Assembly (NCBI RefSeq): GCF_051020765.1
Contig: NC_134934.1
Coordinates: 1,488,001-1,552,000, forward strand
DNA from: Lasioglossum baleicum
Taxonomy: Eukaryota > Arthropoda > Insecta > Hymenoptera > Halictidae
DNA length: 64,000 bases
Direction of reading: 5' to 3'
A model generated the notes under the pieces. The model saw only the letters and a list, made by a program, of their open reading frames with translations. It was not told the origin of the DNA and searched no databases. The translations under genes and the position numbers were made by a program. Shown piece after piece: positions 35,601 to 45,489 of this stretch (the stretch's first letter is position 1; each line of letters begins with the position of its first letter).

Positions 35601-38306
35601 GCCTGTAACGTTAGGTCCTATATCTGTCGTTCTGGTGGACGTTCTTCTCGACCGAATGTATCGTCGTCCAAAGTCGGGTTTTTTAATTCTGGCCGTAATA
35701 ACCATTCGTTACAAAGACTCATCGGCGTCCCAATGGAGAACAACAGCACTTCGGCATACAAGCGCGGGTCACTTTTCAATTAAAACTCGCCGCGAGCGAT
35801 CCAGTTGCCCGCAATAAAGCTCTGCCGTAATTGTTTAGTTAGGACCGAGTTAGTTCAAAGTGGACTATTCCATTCGGTGTCCCCACCGCGGGCACACTTG
35901 ACAACCGCAGGAGGCGTATCCTTTCCACGGGGAAAGCCGCGGATGTTGACAACGGTTATTAATAAAACAGACGTCGAACACTGCGGCCGATTATTCGGCG
36001 AACGGGATTGCCAATCATTTAACCGTACACTGGAGAATACAGACGTGTGAACGAAACTTTGCAGATGTTTCAAAGAGTATCTTTTCGTTGGACGAACACA
36101 TTTTATTATTAAGATTATTAAACTTTATGAAGCTTACACCAGTGGATGTTTGTACAATTGTTTCGGACTTCGCTTGGTGACGCTCAATAAAAATCGGAAG
36201 ATTTGCTCGCCAAAACGTCAGTGGTCGAGCCGAATCGGCGACTCGCAACGAGGAGCCGGGCGAGCGGGTCGTTAAACCTAAAATCGCGTAAACCGCGGAG
36301 AGGGTGGGACGCTATCATGCCGCAATAAAGCCGGCTTTAATAACTCTCTGTTTACCGAGTGGACGATTCCATCGGCACTCGAGTGCGGCTTTTTTCCCTC
36401 TATTTCCACCGCGAAGGCAATTCGAGTCCCGATGTTTGACCAATTCTTGAACAACGGCCGAAGTAATAACGTGGCTCGGCAGTCCTTCGCGAACCATGCC
36501 AAAAGGGAGACCCTCGGCGAAGAACAAAAAGAAGGAGAGAGCGGCCGTGAAACGGTATTAAATTGATACAGTGACTTATTTTTATTTGCCGGGGAAAACT
36601 TCGCCGCCGAATTAATTCAAATCTATGGCCCCGTGCCGCGTGCGTATTATAAAAGTTCCGCGGCGCGAGGTTCGCAACCGTCTTCCACCCCCGCGTTTCT
36701 CTAGACGACGCGCGACGCTTTCTCTCTCATTCCACCCCCAGTCCCAGCGTCCTCAGTCCTTTCACTCGCGGCACCCTCGTACTCGCGGAAGCTCATAAAG
36801 CCGGACTTTTTGTATTCATGTACGTGACTGCAACTTTCAACGGGCCACGTCGCGGAACACGGGTTAAGTATATTCAAGGATTCACCCGCCCTCGGGACAC
36901 TTTTTTGCACGCATCAGGACGCAGCTTTTTCATAACCGCGCGCTCATGCTCATGCTCGCGCTCGCGCTCGCCAACAGGAGCAACCCCGTCTACGTGCACC
37001 ACGGGATAGCTATACTACTATTGCATGGCTGTACCGCCAATCCGGTTCCGTTTGATTTATTTATTTATTTCCCGCGATTCTTCGACGATTCATTCACCTG
37101 GGAGCAGGGGATAACCGAGTTACACGCAGTCGGAAGGTTTTATAAATAAAACCACGCGATCCTCTGCGGAGATTCCGTGAGCGGAAAGTTCGCTGTCAGG
37201 ATCTGCAGAGACAATAACCGCATACGGACACTGCGAATCGTGAGCTTCCTGGGAAACAACATCGTCCGTTCGTTCATTATCGCTTTCGATTTCTTGGGAT
37301 CTTATAAATTGACTTGAGGTATAGTACTTTTAAAGAAAATTAAGTGTCACTATAAATAGAAATACTTAGAAATTCAATCCTGGAATAATCAAGAGCCATT
37401 AGAATTTTCAACGTGCCCGACTAATTATTGCAAGACGAGGCTGGTAGGTTCTCTCAAGAAATTATATTCGAGAGAATTTTCAAGGGTTCATTCTCCCGTG
37501 GTATCGGTAGGTGCGATCAAAGTCCGGAAGCGGAAACCAAAGCGTATTTCCCGAACGGTCCGGCCCTCGAATCCCGTTCCCGAAAAGATATGGCCCTCGT
37601 TGGAAATACAATCACGGAGAGTAGTAGCCGGGGTCCCGTGTAACGAGCAGCAGCGATTTACACGATCGTGGAAGATATATTAACGAAGATAAGTAGAGAC
37701 GTGAAATGAACGCGGCCGATGGTCCGTCCGCCATCTTGTTCACGAGCCGTCGAGTCGCATAATTTCGTGAGAAGTATGCAGGATCACGCTCTTTCCCTTC
37801 GTCGTATCCCTGACGAATTTCGAAGCCGTTCTCCACGCACCGGATAGATCTACGGAAAAACAATTTGTCGCAACGGCACCAGGGTTTTTGGTATTCGTGT
37901 CTCGGAAACTCTCCTCGAGGACCCTTTTCCCTGTTTTTCCGGCCTGGACGGGACGAGGAAATGACAGCGAGATATATTGCGCAACAGCCCGCTATTTACG
38001 GCTCTTCGAGCATTATTCGACCCCGCGGAAGAGTCTGTGCGTTTGTCGTCGCGTTGGATTTATACAACTGCAAAAAAGCTCCCGTATATACTGGCCGCCC
38101 CTATCCGTTAATCGTGACTTTTATGGCTTTCGCTTAGCCAATACGGTCGATAGATTACAATTTGCACGATATTCGTGTTGCTTTATGGGTACCATTCGTG
38201 ATCCTCCAAACGTGTCGACAAGCAGTGTCAACTCCTTCATTGTAGGTGAAGATCTATGGCAGCGGTCGAAATCACCCATTTCAGATCCATGGTTCCAGTA
38301 TTATTA
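32687..38306. other. Non-coding spacer
   Basis: No gene is recognised. A 203-codon frame at 32808-33419 (plus) is overlapped by a 122-codon frame on the minus strand and has no known domain. A good splice-donor word (GGGTGAGTAT) occurs at 34293-34302, but no coding frame around it is convincing. A GTGGC-type array at 34773 and a GCTCAT/GCTCGC hexamer run at 36944-36970 are simple sequence. 35000-35060 has short CA-rich sequence. 37290-37400 is AT-rich. Confidence 0.5.
34773..34835. repeat. Imperfect GTGGC/GTGGT pentamer array
   Basis: Words of the type GTGGC, TTGGC, CGGCGT, GTGGT recur for about 60 bp (for example GGTGTGGTGTGGTGTGGCG). It is degenerate simple sequence, G-rich on the plus strand. 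Confidence 0.7.
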
Positions 38307-38330
38307 ACCCTTTGCAGCCGGAGTTATATA
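38307..38330 (+). mobile_element. Possible lone piggyBac-like MITE end
   Basis: TTAACCCTTTGCAGCCGGAG follows the TTAA-CCCTT pattern of the piggyBac-like ends at 25891 and 28857 but diverges after that. It lies about 90 bp before the foldback element at 38401. No partner end was found. Confidence 0.3.
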
Positions 38331-38400
38331 TTTTAATTTGAAAATTAAACGTTTCTTCCGACCTAGAATAATTCCATTGCATATGATTTTATTTTCAATA

Positions 38401-38739
38401 TACAGGGTGTCTCAAAATTCCTTCGATATCCGGAAATGGGAGGTTCCTGAGATCCTTTGAAGCAACATTTTCCTTTGCAAAAATGTCGTCCGTGGCTTTG
38501 TTAAGGAGTTATTAACGAAAAACATGGACCAATCAGAGTGCGACCTAGACGGCGCGCCAACTGTCAATTGGACGAATGTGCCAACACGCGTCTATGTCGC
38601 GCTCTGATTGGTCCGTGTTTTTCGTTAATAACTCCTTAACAAAGCCACGAACGCCATTTTTGCAAAAGAAAATGTTGCTTCACATGATCTCAGGATCCTC
38701 CCATTTCCGGATGTTGAAGAAATTTTGAGACAGCCTGTA
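38401..38739. mobile_element. Foldback MITE, 339 bp
   Basis: The left end TACAGGGTGTCTCAAAATTC and the reverse complement of the right end TACAGGCTGTCTCAAAATTT match, each abutting TA (38399-38400 and 38740-38741). Complementarity extends into long arms: the block at 38508-38546 (TTAAGGAGTTATTAACGAAA and on) mirrors 38604-38643, with a short unmatched centre near 38555-38595. No coding remains. The ends are close to those of the 31814 foldback (TACAGG.TGT.TC), suggesting related Tc1/mariner-superfamily parentage. Confidence 0.85.
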
Positions 38740-38837
38740 TAGATATGAAATTGATATGAGACCAGTACACGAATAATATGATTTTCAGTAGTTGTACTGT
38801 ACCAAAAGGAAACTTAGAAATTTTCTATTACATTATA

Positions 38838-38917
38838 CAGTAAAGTCTTGATCTGTGAAAAACCCTCGGGTCCGTGCTGTTTTTTAGATTGTGCAGTTCT
38901 ACTATTTTTTGTGACCT
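38838..38917 (+). repeat. Dispersed repeat family B, copy 2
   Basis: The copy starts CAGTAAAGTCTTGATC after TA, continues CCCTCGGGTCCGTGCTGT, TTTTTAGATTGTG, and ends CTATTTTTTGTGACCT. It is about 100 bp after the 339-bp foldback MITE. It aligns end to end with the inverted copy at 45410-45489 and with the shorter copy at 26549. Confidence 0.7.
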
Positions 38918-39616
38918 AGCCGAACCTTCAAGTGTACAACAACGCTTAATTTATTTAATGACGTAGTTCATCGGTGTGATAAATACAGGTAAATACTGTG
39001 GCATGATAGAGGATTACTGGAATCTTCAAATCGCTCTCCATCTTGATCCATTAATTAATTACTGGGTTAAACATTCATCGAGTCATGTGGGTTAAGGAGA
39101 TTAACGTAAATTTTAGATCACACTTCTATAAGTAGTGGAGCGTTATACAAATTTCCACTTTGGTGCAATAATTTAAAGGCACAGGAGTCGAATAACATTT
39201 TCTTCGTTAAAAGATAAAAATCTAAACATTTAAACTCGCCGGGCCATACACCGTCAAATGCACTTAAGACTTAGGAGAAACAACTGCAGCACAATCTACG
39301 ATCCCCAAACAAAGCCCTGATTTTACAACTCTACCGAAAAGGGCGGTCTCATAAAAGCAACGTCCGCCGCGTAGAATGAGAGATAAATAGCATCGGTGTT
39401 TAGGCATTAGCGTCATTAAAGCGAAATAAACGTTTGAAGTGACACCGGTTCTCCATTAAGCCGGTTCTATTGCCACGTTTATAGGACTATTAGTGTCCTG
39501 TGGGGGTTTACAGGCCCTCCTCTAAAGAAAACTATTATTATTATCTATTGGTAGGTGGTCTACGTAGTCCGCTGGAGGCCCGGCCGCATGAATGCAAACA
39601 AATTTGCTGGGTGAAT
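38918..39616. other. Non-coding spacer
   Basis: Nothing is recognised; AT-rich to about 39250, then mixed composition. Confidence 0.5.
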
Positions 39617-39826
39617 GGTCAGTCGCCAGGAGGCTGATTTCCATGAAGCTGCTGGACAACGCTCCCGGCAACAAATAGACGAAGGAAAACACTCGTCGCT
39701 GGAGAAGTCGTCCACTTGGAGCCCGTGGAACGGACTCGCGTCGGAGCGAGAGAAAAAGAGGGAGAGAGGGGGGCCCGACAACACCATTGCTGCCCCCTCG
39801 AAAAATCATTAGCATGGTGTAAGAGG
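39617..39826. repeat. Duplicated module C, copy 1
   Basis: This 210-bp block is a diverged duplicate of 40105-40350. It opens GGTCAGTCGCCA, continues GGAGGCTGATTTCCATGAAG, and closes with CTCGAAAAATCATTAGCA. The most conserved parts are the two ends; the middle differs by substitutions and indels. I do not recognise it. Frames through both copies on the plus strand share scattered residues (QEA.FH.AA...ID), but copy 1 needs a frame change to keep matching to the 3' end, so conserved coding is not shown. Confidence 0.65.
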
Positions 39827-40104
39827 AAGGAATTTTCTTGCGAGCTGGCAATAACAAAGAGGCCAATTTCACTGGCATTGAATATAATCTTTTCTTAAAT
39901 TCATTGCTAGTCGAGGGAACGTAAAATTCACTTGGAATTTAGAGGCACTTCCATCTCTCTATTTTACGCTCCAAGAACCTGTGTTTCAGAAGATAATAGT
40001 TTCAGAAACGTCTCTTCTCAATCAGGGGAGAAATGGAATTTTTACGACTACCGACAAATCCAGCTCAAAATCATTTAAAGATTCATAGAAATCACCCTAT
40101 CATT

Positions 40105-40350
40105 GGTGAGTCGCCATGATCATTCTACAGGAGGCATATTTCCATGGAGCTGCTGTACGAGGCTCTGGGCACAAAATAGATGTAGCGCAAACACTCGTGG
40201 CTGGAGAAATCGTCGACAGAGGGGCCCGGTGGAAAGGACCTATGTTAGAAAGAGCGAAAAATGTGGAGAGGGGCACGGGGCCTGAGGGTTTCGCTCGCGG
40301 AACAACACCTTTGCTGCCCTCTCGAAAAATCATTAGCACGATGTATGAGG
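40105..40350. repeat. Duplicated module C, copy 2
   Basis: The 246-bp partner of 39617-39826 opens GGTGAGTCGCCA, has GGAGGCATATTTCCATGGAG, and closes CTCGAAAAATCATTAGCA. Starts of the two copies are 488 bp apart with about 278 bp of unrelated sequence between. Copy 2 carries extra sequence near the start and before the 3' block. An open frame at 40116-40418 (plus) spans it without any known domain. Confidence 0.65.
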
Positions 40351-42869
40351 GTAAAATCAGGGGGCAGGGGAGAAAGGAACATGTGACATCTTTCGGTATT
40401 CGCGTCTCGGATTCTTGAAGGACTCTCGGCGCCTTTGTGAGCCCGGCTCCCGGCCGCGACGTCGGGGCATATTGCGGAAGCCGTCGAGTATTTATGGTAC
40501 TCGGGGCATTATTTGTGCGTGGAGGGGTCCGTTATAGGGACGTCGAGTGCATCGCTAATATTGGCACACAGTGCCGGCGCTTGGCTGAGCACAATTGGAG
40601 CGTTGTGTAAGTACAGACTGCAGCCTCATCAATTACCCGTTCAATTAGCCGAGCCCCCCCTTCGTCCCTCTCCTCCTCCTCCTCCTCCTCCTCCTCCTTC
40701 TCGAAGGGGGGCCACGCCATTCCAAGAGGAAAAGGAAAGTGAACACGCGCGCGCGGCCCGACGCAGTCGCGAAAATCTGCTCCGTTCAGTGGCTTACGCT
40801 TTTGATGCTGTTCCTGCTGCTTCTGTTCCTGCCGCTGGTGTACGCCTCTCTCCGCCTCTTACAGCTACAGCACCAGTCTACCTCTCGATTTCATCGATTG
40901 TTCACGAATCACTCGGCTACGAAATTCGTGCACCACTACCCCGTACAGTCTCCGCTTTAAAGTTTAGTCTAGCGCCACGAGACCGTGGCTTGTTTTCCAT
41001 TCGGAGTACATATAACGGCTCCACATTTTCTGACGAAAATGAAATTTTATACCGCGGTGTCCCTCGACGCCCTCTGATATACTGGGTGGCTCTGGTACAG
41101 GTCGACTCTGCGAAGAAAAATAAGTGAATTGAGAAGAATCTATTATTTGCTCTCATTAAATATTAGTTTCTTTTTATGCAATGGAGCTATAGGTTTAATT
41201 AAAATTGTTTTACTGATTGAGATATTCCCGCATAAATCTTTGTTCTCTGCTGATCGAAATAACATACCACCAATTCTTTCTAATTTGGACGTGGCTAAGT
41301 ATTTCACTTTTAATGACCACCGATAATGCTTTCCTGTCGAAAAGCGGAATATGAACAGGTTCAAAAATGAATTTAAAACAATAAGGTAAATTACTTGTAA
41401 TCTTTTAATGTATGAATTCGGTCTGCAAAATTGGTGAAGCATATTTGTATTTTTCTAATTTTTACTTACATATGTACCTACTGAAAAATTGAAGAGCCAG
41501 CTACTAAACGAGCAGCTACATGGGAACCAAAGCTCGCAACCACCACACAATTTCGGTAAAGCCACCCGACTGCTCGGTGTCCTCAAAAGTGAGCAAAATG
41601 GCGTCGTTGCGCGACGAAGTAATAACGATGAAGAAAAGAGAGGGGGGAAGAAAAATATTGGGCTGCCGGGGAGGATTAAGCTCTTCGAAACTCGTAAACC
41701 ATGGTGGTCGGGGTCCTTGCCGGGCGCTCGCGACTCCGTTAAATTTATTATTCTCCTTTCGCTGCGTTCACAAGCTGTAGCTTGATTTAACGGGAGGAAC
41801 GTGCCCATTCAGCGGAGAGGCTGTTCCAACGTAGGTTCGCGAGGTTCTCGCTGGCCCTTACGTTGGATTGTACTTCCGTCGGCTGTAAACCCACGTATTC
41901 CCAGGCCTCTCCAGGGGCTGGGGCTAATCCGGGAAGGAGGGGGTGCAGCGAGAGGAGCCATCGTGAGCGCATCAATTACAGTCGGTCGCGGAACAGTTCT
42001 CATTAACGTCGTGGTTGGCGAATCGAGGCCGCGCGTCGGGTGTTTTCGCAAAAGAAAATAGGAAAATGCAACCGCTCACTCGCATCCGGCATGCCCGGTA
42101 ATCCGAGAATATTAACCGGGGCCATCGGTAACAATATCCTCCGAGTGGCCCCGGGAAGACTGACTAACTGATCAAATACAGCCCCGGGGCGGTTGCTGCT
42201 GCTGCTCGAGAGCGATGGGGAGGAGAGGCTGGTCCTTTCGAGTTTTTCGCCCCTTGGTAATATCGGCCGATATACCCGCGATACGTACACAGGAAAAGTC
42301 TCTCTTTCTCTGTCTCCCCTCTCTTCCCCCTCGCTTCTCTTTCGATCCGCTCTCGAATCTCTACGAGCCTCGCATACGGCCACGGCTCCATATTGGTCAC
42401 GCCGGGACCCGTACGTGTGCGTGGAAACGCGTACGTGTGACCACGTACCTGCGCCAGGAGAATTGCCAATATTGGACGAGCCTCGCCGCGTTTATTATCG
42501 CGAAAGCGAAGCCGAAAGTAGTCCTTGATATATTGCCGGCGTTCCCGGTGTCGCGGCTCTACGATCGGGACATTTAAGCGCAATTAGTGCCGGATCGTTG
42601 ACCCCCAGCCACGATTTCTATCTGCCTGCGGTCGCCCCTTTTTTGTTACTTTTGTAGCCGCGGAATCGGTGCAAATTTCGAAGTAAATTATTTTCTTTTT
42701 TTTGAAAAACGAAGTCTTTCTCGTTCGACGTGAGGTTTGGTTTTGTGCTCTAGCATTCATTAATCCTTTTCAAATTTCTTTCGTTCGTCAGCACTAAAGA
42801 AGATGCAATTAACATTATCAACTTACAAAAATTTCTTTGCAAATTCATGGTTCCCTGAGACTAGATATA
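40351..42869. other. Non-coding spacer with (CTC)n tract
   Basis: No gene is recognised. A CTC trinucleotide run lies at 40670-40699 and gives Pro or Glu runs in frames crossing it. The 204-codon frame at 40513-41127 (plus) owes its length to this CpG-rich, stop-poor stretch and has no domain. 41130-41470 is AT-rich. 41950-42570 is CpG-rich with overlapping frames on both strands, none recognisable; a short (GCT)n is at 42194-42206. Confidence 0.5.
40670..40699. repeat. (CTC)n trinucleotide repeat
   Basis: About nine CTC/TCC trinucleotides in tandem, just after a CCCCCCC-containing stretch. Confidence 0.9.
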
Positions 42870-43223
42870 TAAAATCGATTCACTCAGCTGCACCCCTAAA
42901 ACCAACACTCTAATTTCCATTCTAAAAAATATGCTTCTACAAACAACGTTTTCAAATAAGCGCGTCAACGAGCAACAGGGAAGAAGCCGGTTTCACAACC
43001 ACCAAAAAATCCCTTCGAAATCGATCGTCCCCAGAACCACGTAAACTCGATTCACTTAGGAGCCCTTCCAAGAACAACACTCCACTTTCCGTTCGGACAA
43101 TGATATTTCTCAAAAAAACACTGTTTTCAAAAAAGACCTCCTGCGAACCGGCAACAGGGAAGAATCTACTGCGACCCGAAAATCCATTTAAAAATCCATC
43201 GTTCAAGACATAAAATCGATTCG
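42870..43223. repeat. Tandem duplication, period about 170 bp (2.1 units, diverged)
   Basis: Unit 1 (42870-43041) and unit 2 (43042-43210) share an ordered series of words: TAAAATCGATTCACT / TAAACTCGATTCACT, CCAACACTC / ACAACACTCCACTTTCC, ACGTTTTCAAA / CTGTTTTCAAA, and CAACAGGGAAGAA in both. A third unit begins TAAAATCGATTC at 43211 and then stops. Minus-strand frames across it give a repeated SRFFPV-like peptide, but I see no family. It is best described as a diverged satellite-like duplication of unknown role. Confidence 0.75.
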
Positions 43224-44187
43224 ATCGTTAACCAAGTTCGGTAGCGGGTGAGAAGGGGTGGCTGCCGTCGAAAGGAGCGGTGTAAAAGCAAGGAAGGGAG
43301 GCTTTTTTTAAAACGTCGCTGATATTTCAGCACGACGATCGTTTTACTGCCGGCGTGGCATCGGGAACCACGGTTACGGGGAACGGGGGAACAAGATAGA
43401 AAGACTGCCAGAGAACCTTTCGACGGCATCGGCGGCAGCGTCGCGGCTACGGGAGGAGGAACACACGTCGGAGGTGTGCTACAAACGAGTGCATTCTAAA
43501 ATACCACGGCTGCTTTACTGGAATTTTTGTTATTGGTTCGTACCTTTGTTACCGCGATCTATGGTCCCGCAAGGAAGAGGAAAAGGGGGCGCGGAAGGGG
43601 AGGAGGAAACGCGCGGTATAGCCACTGCGACGGAAGTACGATTTCCAGCGTGTATTCCGTGCTTCGTAACGTTATTTTGTTTTTTTTCTATTTTGCGTTC
43701 TCTCGTTGTCGTACTTCGTTTATTTTGTTTATTTTTGGGGGTCGGTTTTTTCCCCTCATCGAACGTATCGGCGATCGATAAATTTAATAAAAGTTTACAG
43801 AAAATCCAGTCAAAGGCACCCTCGGACTGTTCTTTCGTCTGTAAACCTCGGATTGACATTGCAGCGGAGCGCGCGCGCGAACGAGCGCTACTCCACCGGA
43901 CCGTGACGCGAAAATACGTTTTTAAAAGGGCGGAGCGCGAAATTTCGTTGGCACGGAATTGATTTTTATTCGGTGTAAGTGGTGGCTCGCGCTACAACAT
44001 TTCCCGCGGATTTGTTTACACGATTTACCGGGGCTAATGAAATGTGTTGCCCGGCTCACGGTTCCTCATTTTCGCTCGACACCGATCGTATACATCGTAT
44101 ACACCGAGCGTACGGGGAAATGCACTGAGTGATTTGTTGTCGATCGCATTCTGCGAAACTGCATCCTTCTCGATGTAGCTATGACCT
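43224..44187. other. Non-coding spacer
   Basis: No gene is recognised. A 162-codon frame at 43474-43962 (plus) overlaps a 109-codon minus frame and has no known domain. T-rich patches occur at 43676-43745. Confidence 0.5.
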
Positions 44188-44261
44188 AGTAAAGTACACA
44201 TACAGACGACCCGATATTTTTTCACTAAATTAGAAGTAAAGTACACATACAGACGACCCGA
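44188..44261. repeat. 27-bp direct repeat, 47-bp period
   Basis: AGTAAAGTACACATACAGAC (then GACCCGA) occurs at 44188-44214 and again, identical, at 44235-44261. The 20 bp between are AT-rich. The identity suggests a recent local duplication. It lies immediately upstream of the hairpin element at 44280. Confidence 0.85.
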
Positions 44262-44279
44262 GAATTACGCGAGGAAAAT

Positions 44280-44454
44280 ACTTATAAGATTTAAAACGAA
44301 AAACGTGGGCCGCAAGATAATACATAGTAAGGAGTGTAGAGAGTAGCTGCCGTTGAGAAAACTCAAACAACAGTTCATATCACTTAGGTGAACTATTTAT
44401 GCATCAATTATCTATTGCATGCGACTCACGTTTTTCGTTTTAAATCTTACAAGT
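44280..44454. mobile_element. Short inverted-repeat element, 175 bp
   Basis: ACTTATAAGATTTAAAACGA (continuing AAAACGTG) at 44280-44307 is complementary to 44427-44454 at 27 of 28 bases. The 119-bp interior is unrelated, non-coding sequence. It fits a very small MITE or a hairpin-forming locus. I see no unambiguous target-site duplication. Confidence 0.65.
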
Positions 44455-44879
44455 GTTTTTATAGCTTTTAAAAATGCACAATCACAAAAAAAGGGACATT
44501 TGTCGATTGGCCCGTACCAAAAAAGTGATCGTCTCCCTGTCCATTTGAATCATAAATTTAAAATTGCAAAATGTGAAAGAATACATTATATTCATTGTTA
44601 CGCATAACAATATTAATCCTAATTATAAAATACTAATGTCAAGTATAGGTACATACTACGTAGGTACTTACTTTCGTTTGTCTCGAGTCACGCACACGAT
44701 CATGGTCTGTCTCATCGATACGATCGGGTGGACTGTAGTAGTAGGCTTTTGTCTATACGTATAATTCACACAATTCTTTAACAGCTTATATCTCAATAAC
44801 TGTTTGTTTGTGACATGTGGCTTCATTCAAATTTTTTCTTTTCTGGATGAGTGGAAAGTGTTGATGTAAAAAACAATTT

Positions 44880-45000
44880 TAATAACAATCTTCATTGTTG
44901 TAAACAATTTTGCGACAAGTTTCTCTTACAAATGTCCACCGATCCAGAGGTGTAAACTCACCCCTAGAACGGATGACTATTACTTTTTATACACCCTGTA
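44880..45000 (-). mobile_element. TACAGGGTGT-type element end
   Basis: Reading the minus strand from 45000, the sequence begins TACAGGGTGTATAAAAAGTA, the terminal word of the other TA-inserted elements here. The element must extend toward lower coordinates, but no partner end was identified between 44460 and 44880. It lies directly beside the transposase relic at 45064-45278, so it is either the terminus of that element's neighbour or a nested insertion. Confidence 0.4.
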
Positions 45001-45063
45001 CAAACAGACTTCTTCAAAGTAGCTCTCTTAAAATCTATACAATAATACTAGAAACATTGTACT

Positions 45064-45278
45064 CACCCCTTGGAACTCTTCAACTGAAATTACTTTCAGT
45101 TTGCCTGCAATGAGAATGTTGGCCTTGTCCAGCGTTTCAAAAAAATTTGTTTTCGAACCGTGGAAAGACCACACTGGCTATCTGGTGAATATGGCAGCTG
45201 TAGATCCATTGGAATATCCGTTTTGGTCAAAAACTCGGTCACGGAAATAACAGTGTGACGCGGAACGTTACGGCGATG
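45064..45278 (-). pseudogene. Decayed Tc1/mariner transposase fragment (catalytic C-terminal part)
   Basis: The minus-strand frame reads HRRNVPRHTVISVTEFLTK, then IPMDLQLPYSPDSQCG, and later LKVISVEEFQ. This lines up with the insect mariner/Tc1 pattern HHDNAP.HT...V..FL....I....PYSPDL..CD followed by LK.IP..EFQ. The HDN catalytic Asp position is Arg here and the second-half CD is CG, so key acidic residues are lost. Between the PYSPD block and the EFQ block the match is poor. The 5' two thirds of the gene are gone. It is a dead fragment. Confidence 0.65.
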
Positions 45279-45409
45279 TTGTATCCAAGAAAAAGTTCTT
45301 TACTAAAATATTGTGAACGGTTTAGTAAAAAAAATTTAACTTTTCCTTGATCATTCATTCAAACATTGATTTTGAGCTCACGACAGGTATACTTGAGACT
45401 AGATTCATG

Positions 45410-45489
45410 AGGTCACAAAAAATAGTAGAACTATACGATCTAAGAAACAGCCCGGACCCGAAGCTTTTGTTCAGATCAAGTTACTCACT
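45410..45489 (-). repeat. Dispersed repeat family B, copy 3 (inverted)
   Basis: On the minus strand this reads AACTTGATCTGAAC, TTCGGGTCCGGGCTGT, TTCTTAGATCGTA, and ends CTATTTTTTGTGACCT, matching copy 2 at 38838-38917 block by block. The start (GTGAGTAACTTGATC) is more diverged than in copies 1 and 2. It sits 130 bp from the decayed transposase, but belongs to a different repeat family as far as I can see. Confidence 0.65.

Noticed and set aside
40513..41127. 204-codon plus-strand frame with a poly-proline run
   Set aside because: The proline run is a translated CTC microsatellite and the rest matches nothing I know.
44188..44261. CRISPR-like direct repeat with spacer
   Set aside because: Only two copies, in eukaryotic-type sequence with no cas genes; a local duplication explains it.
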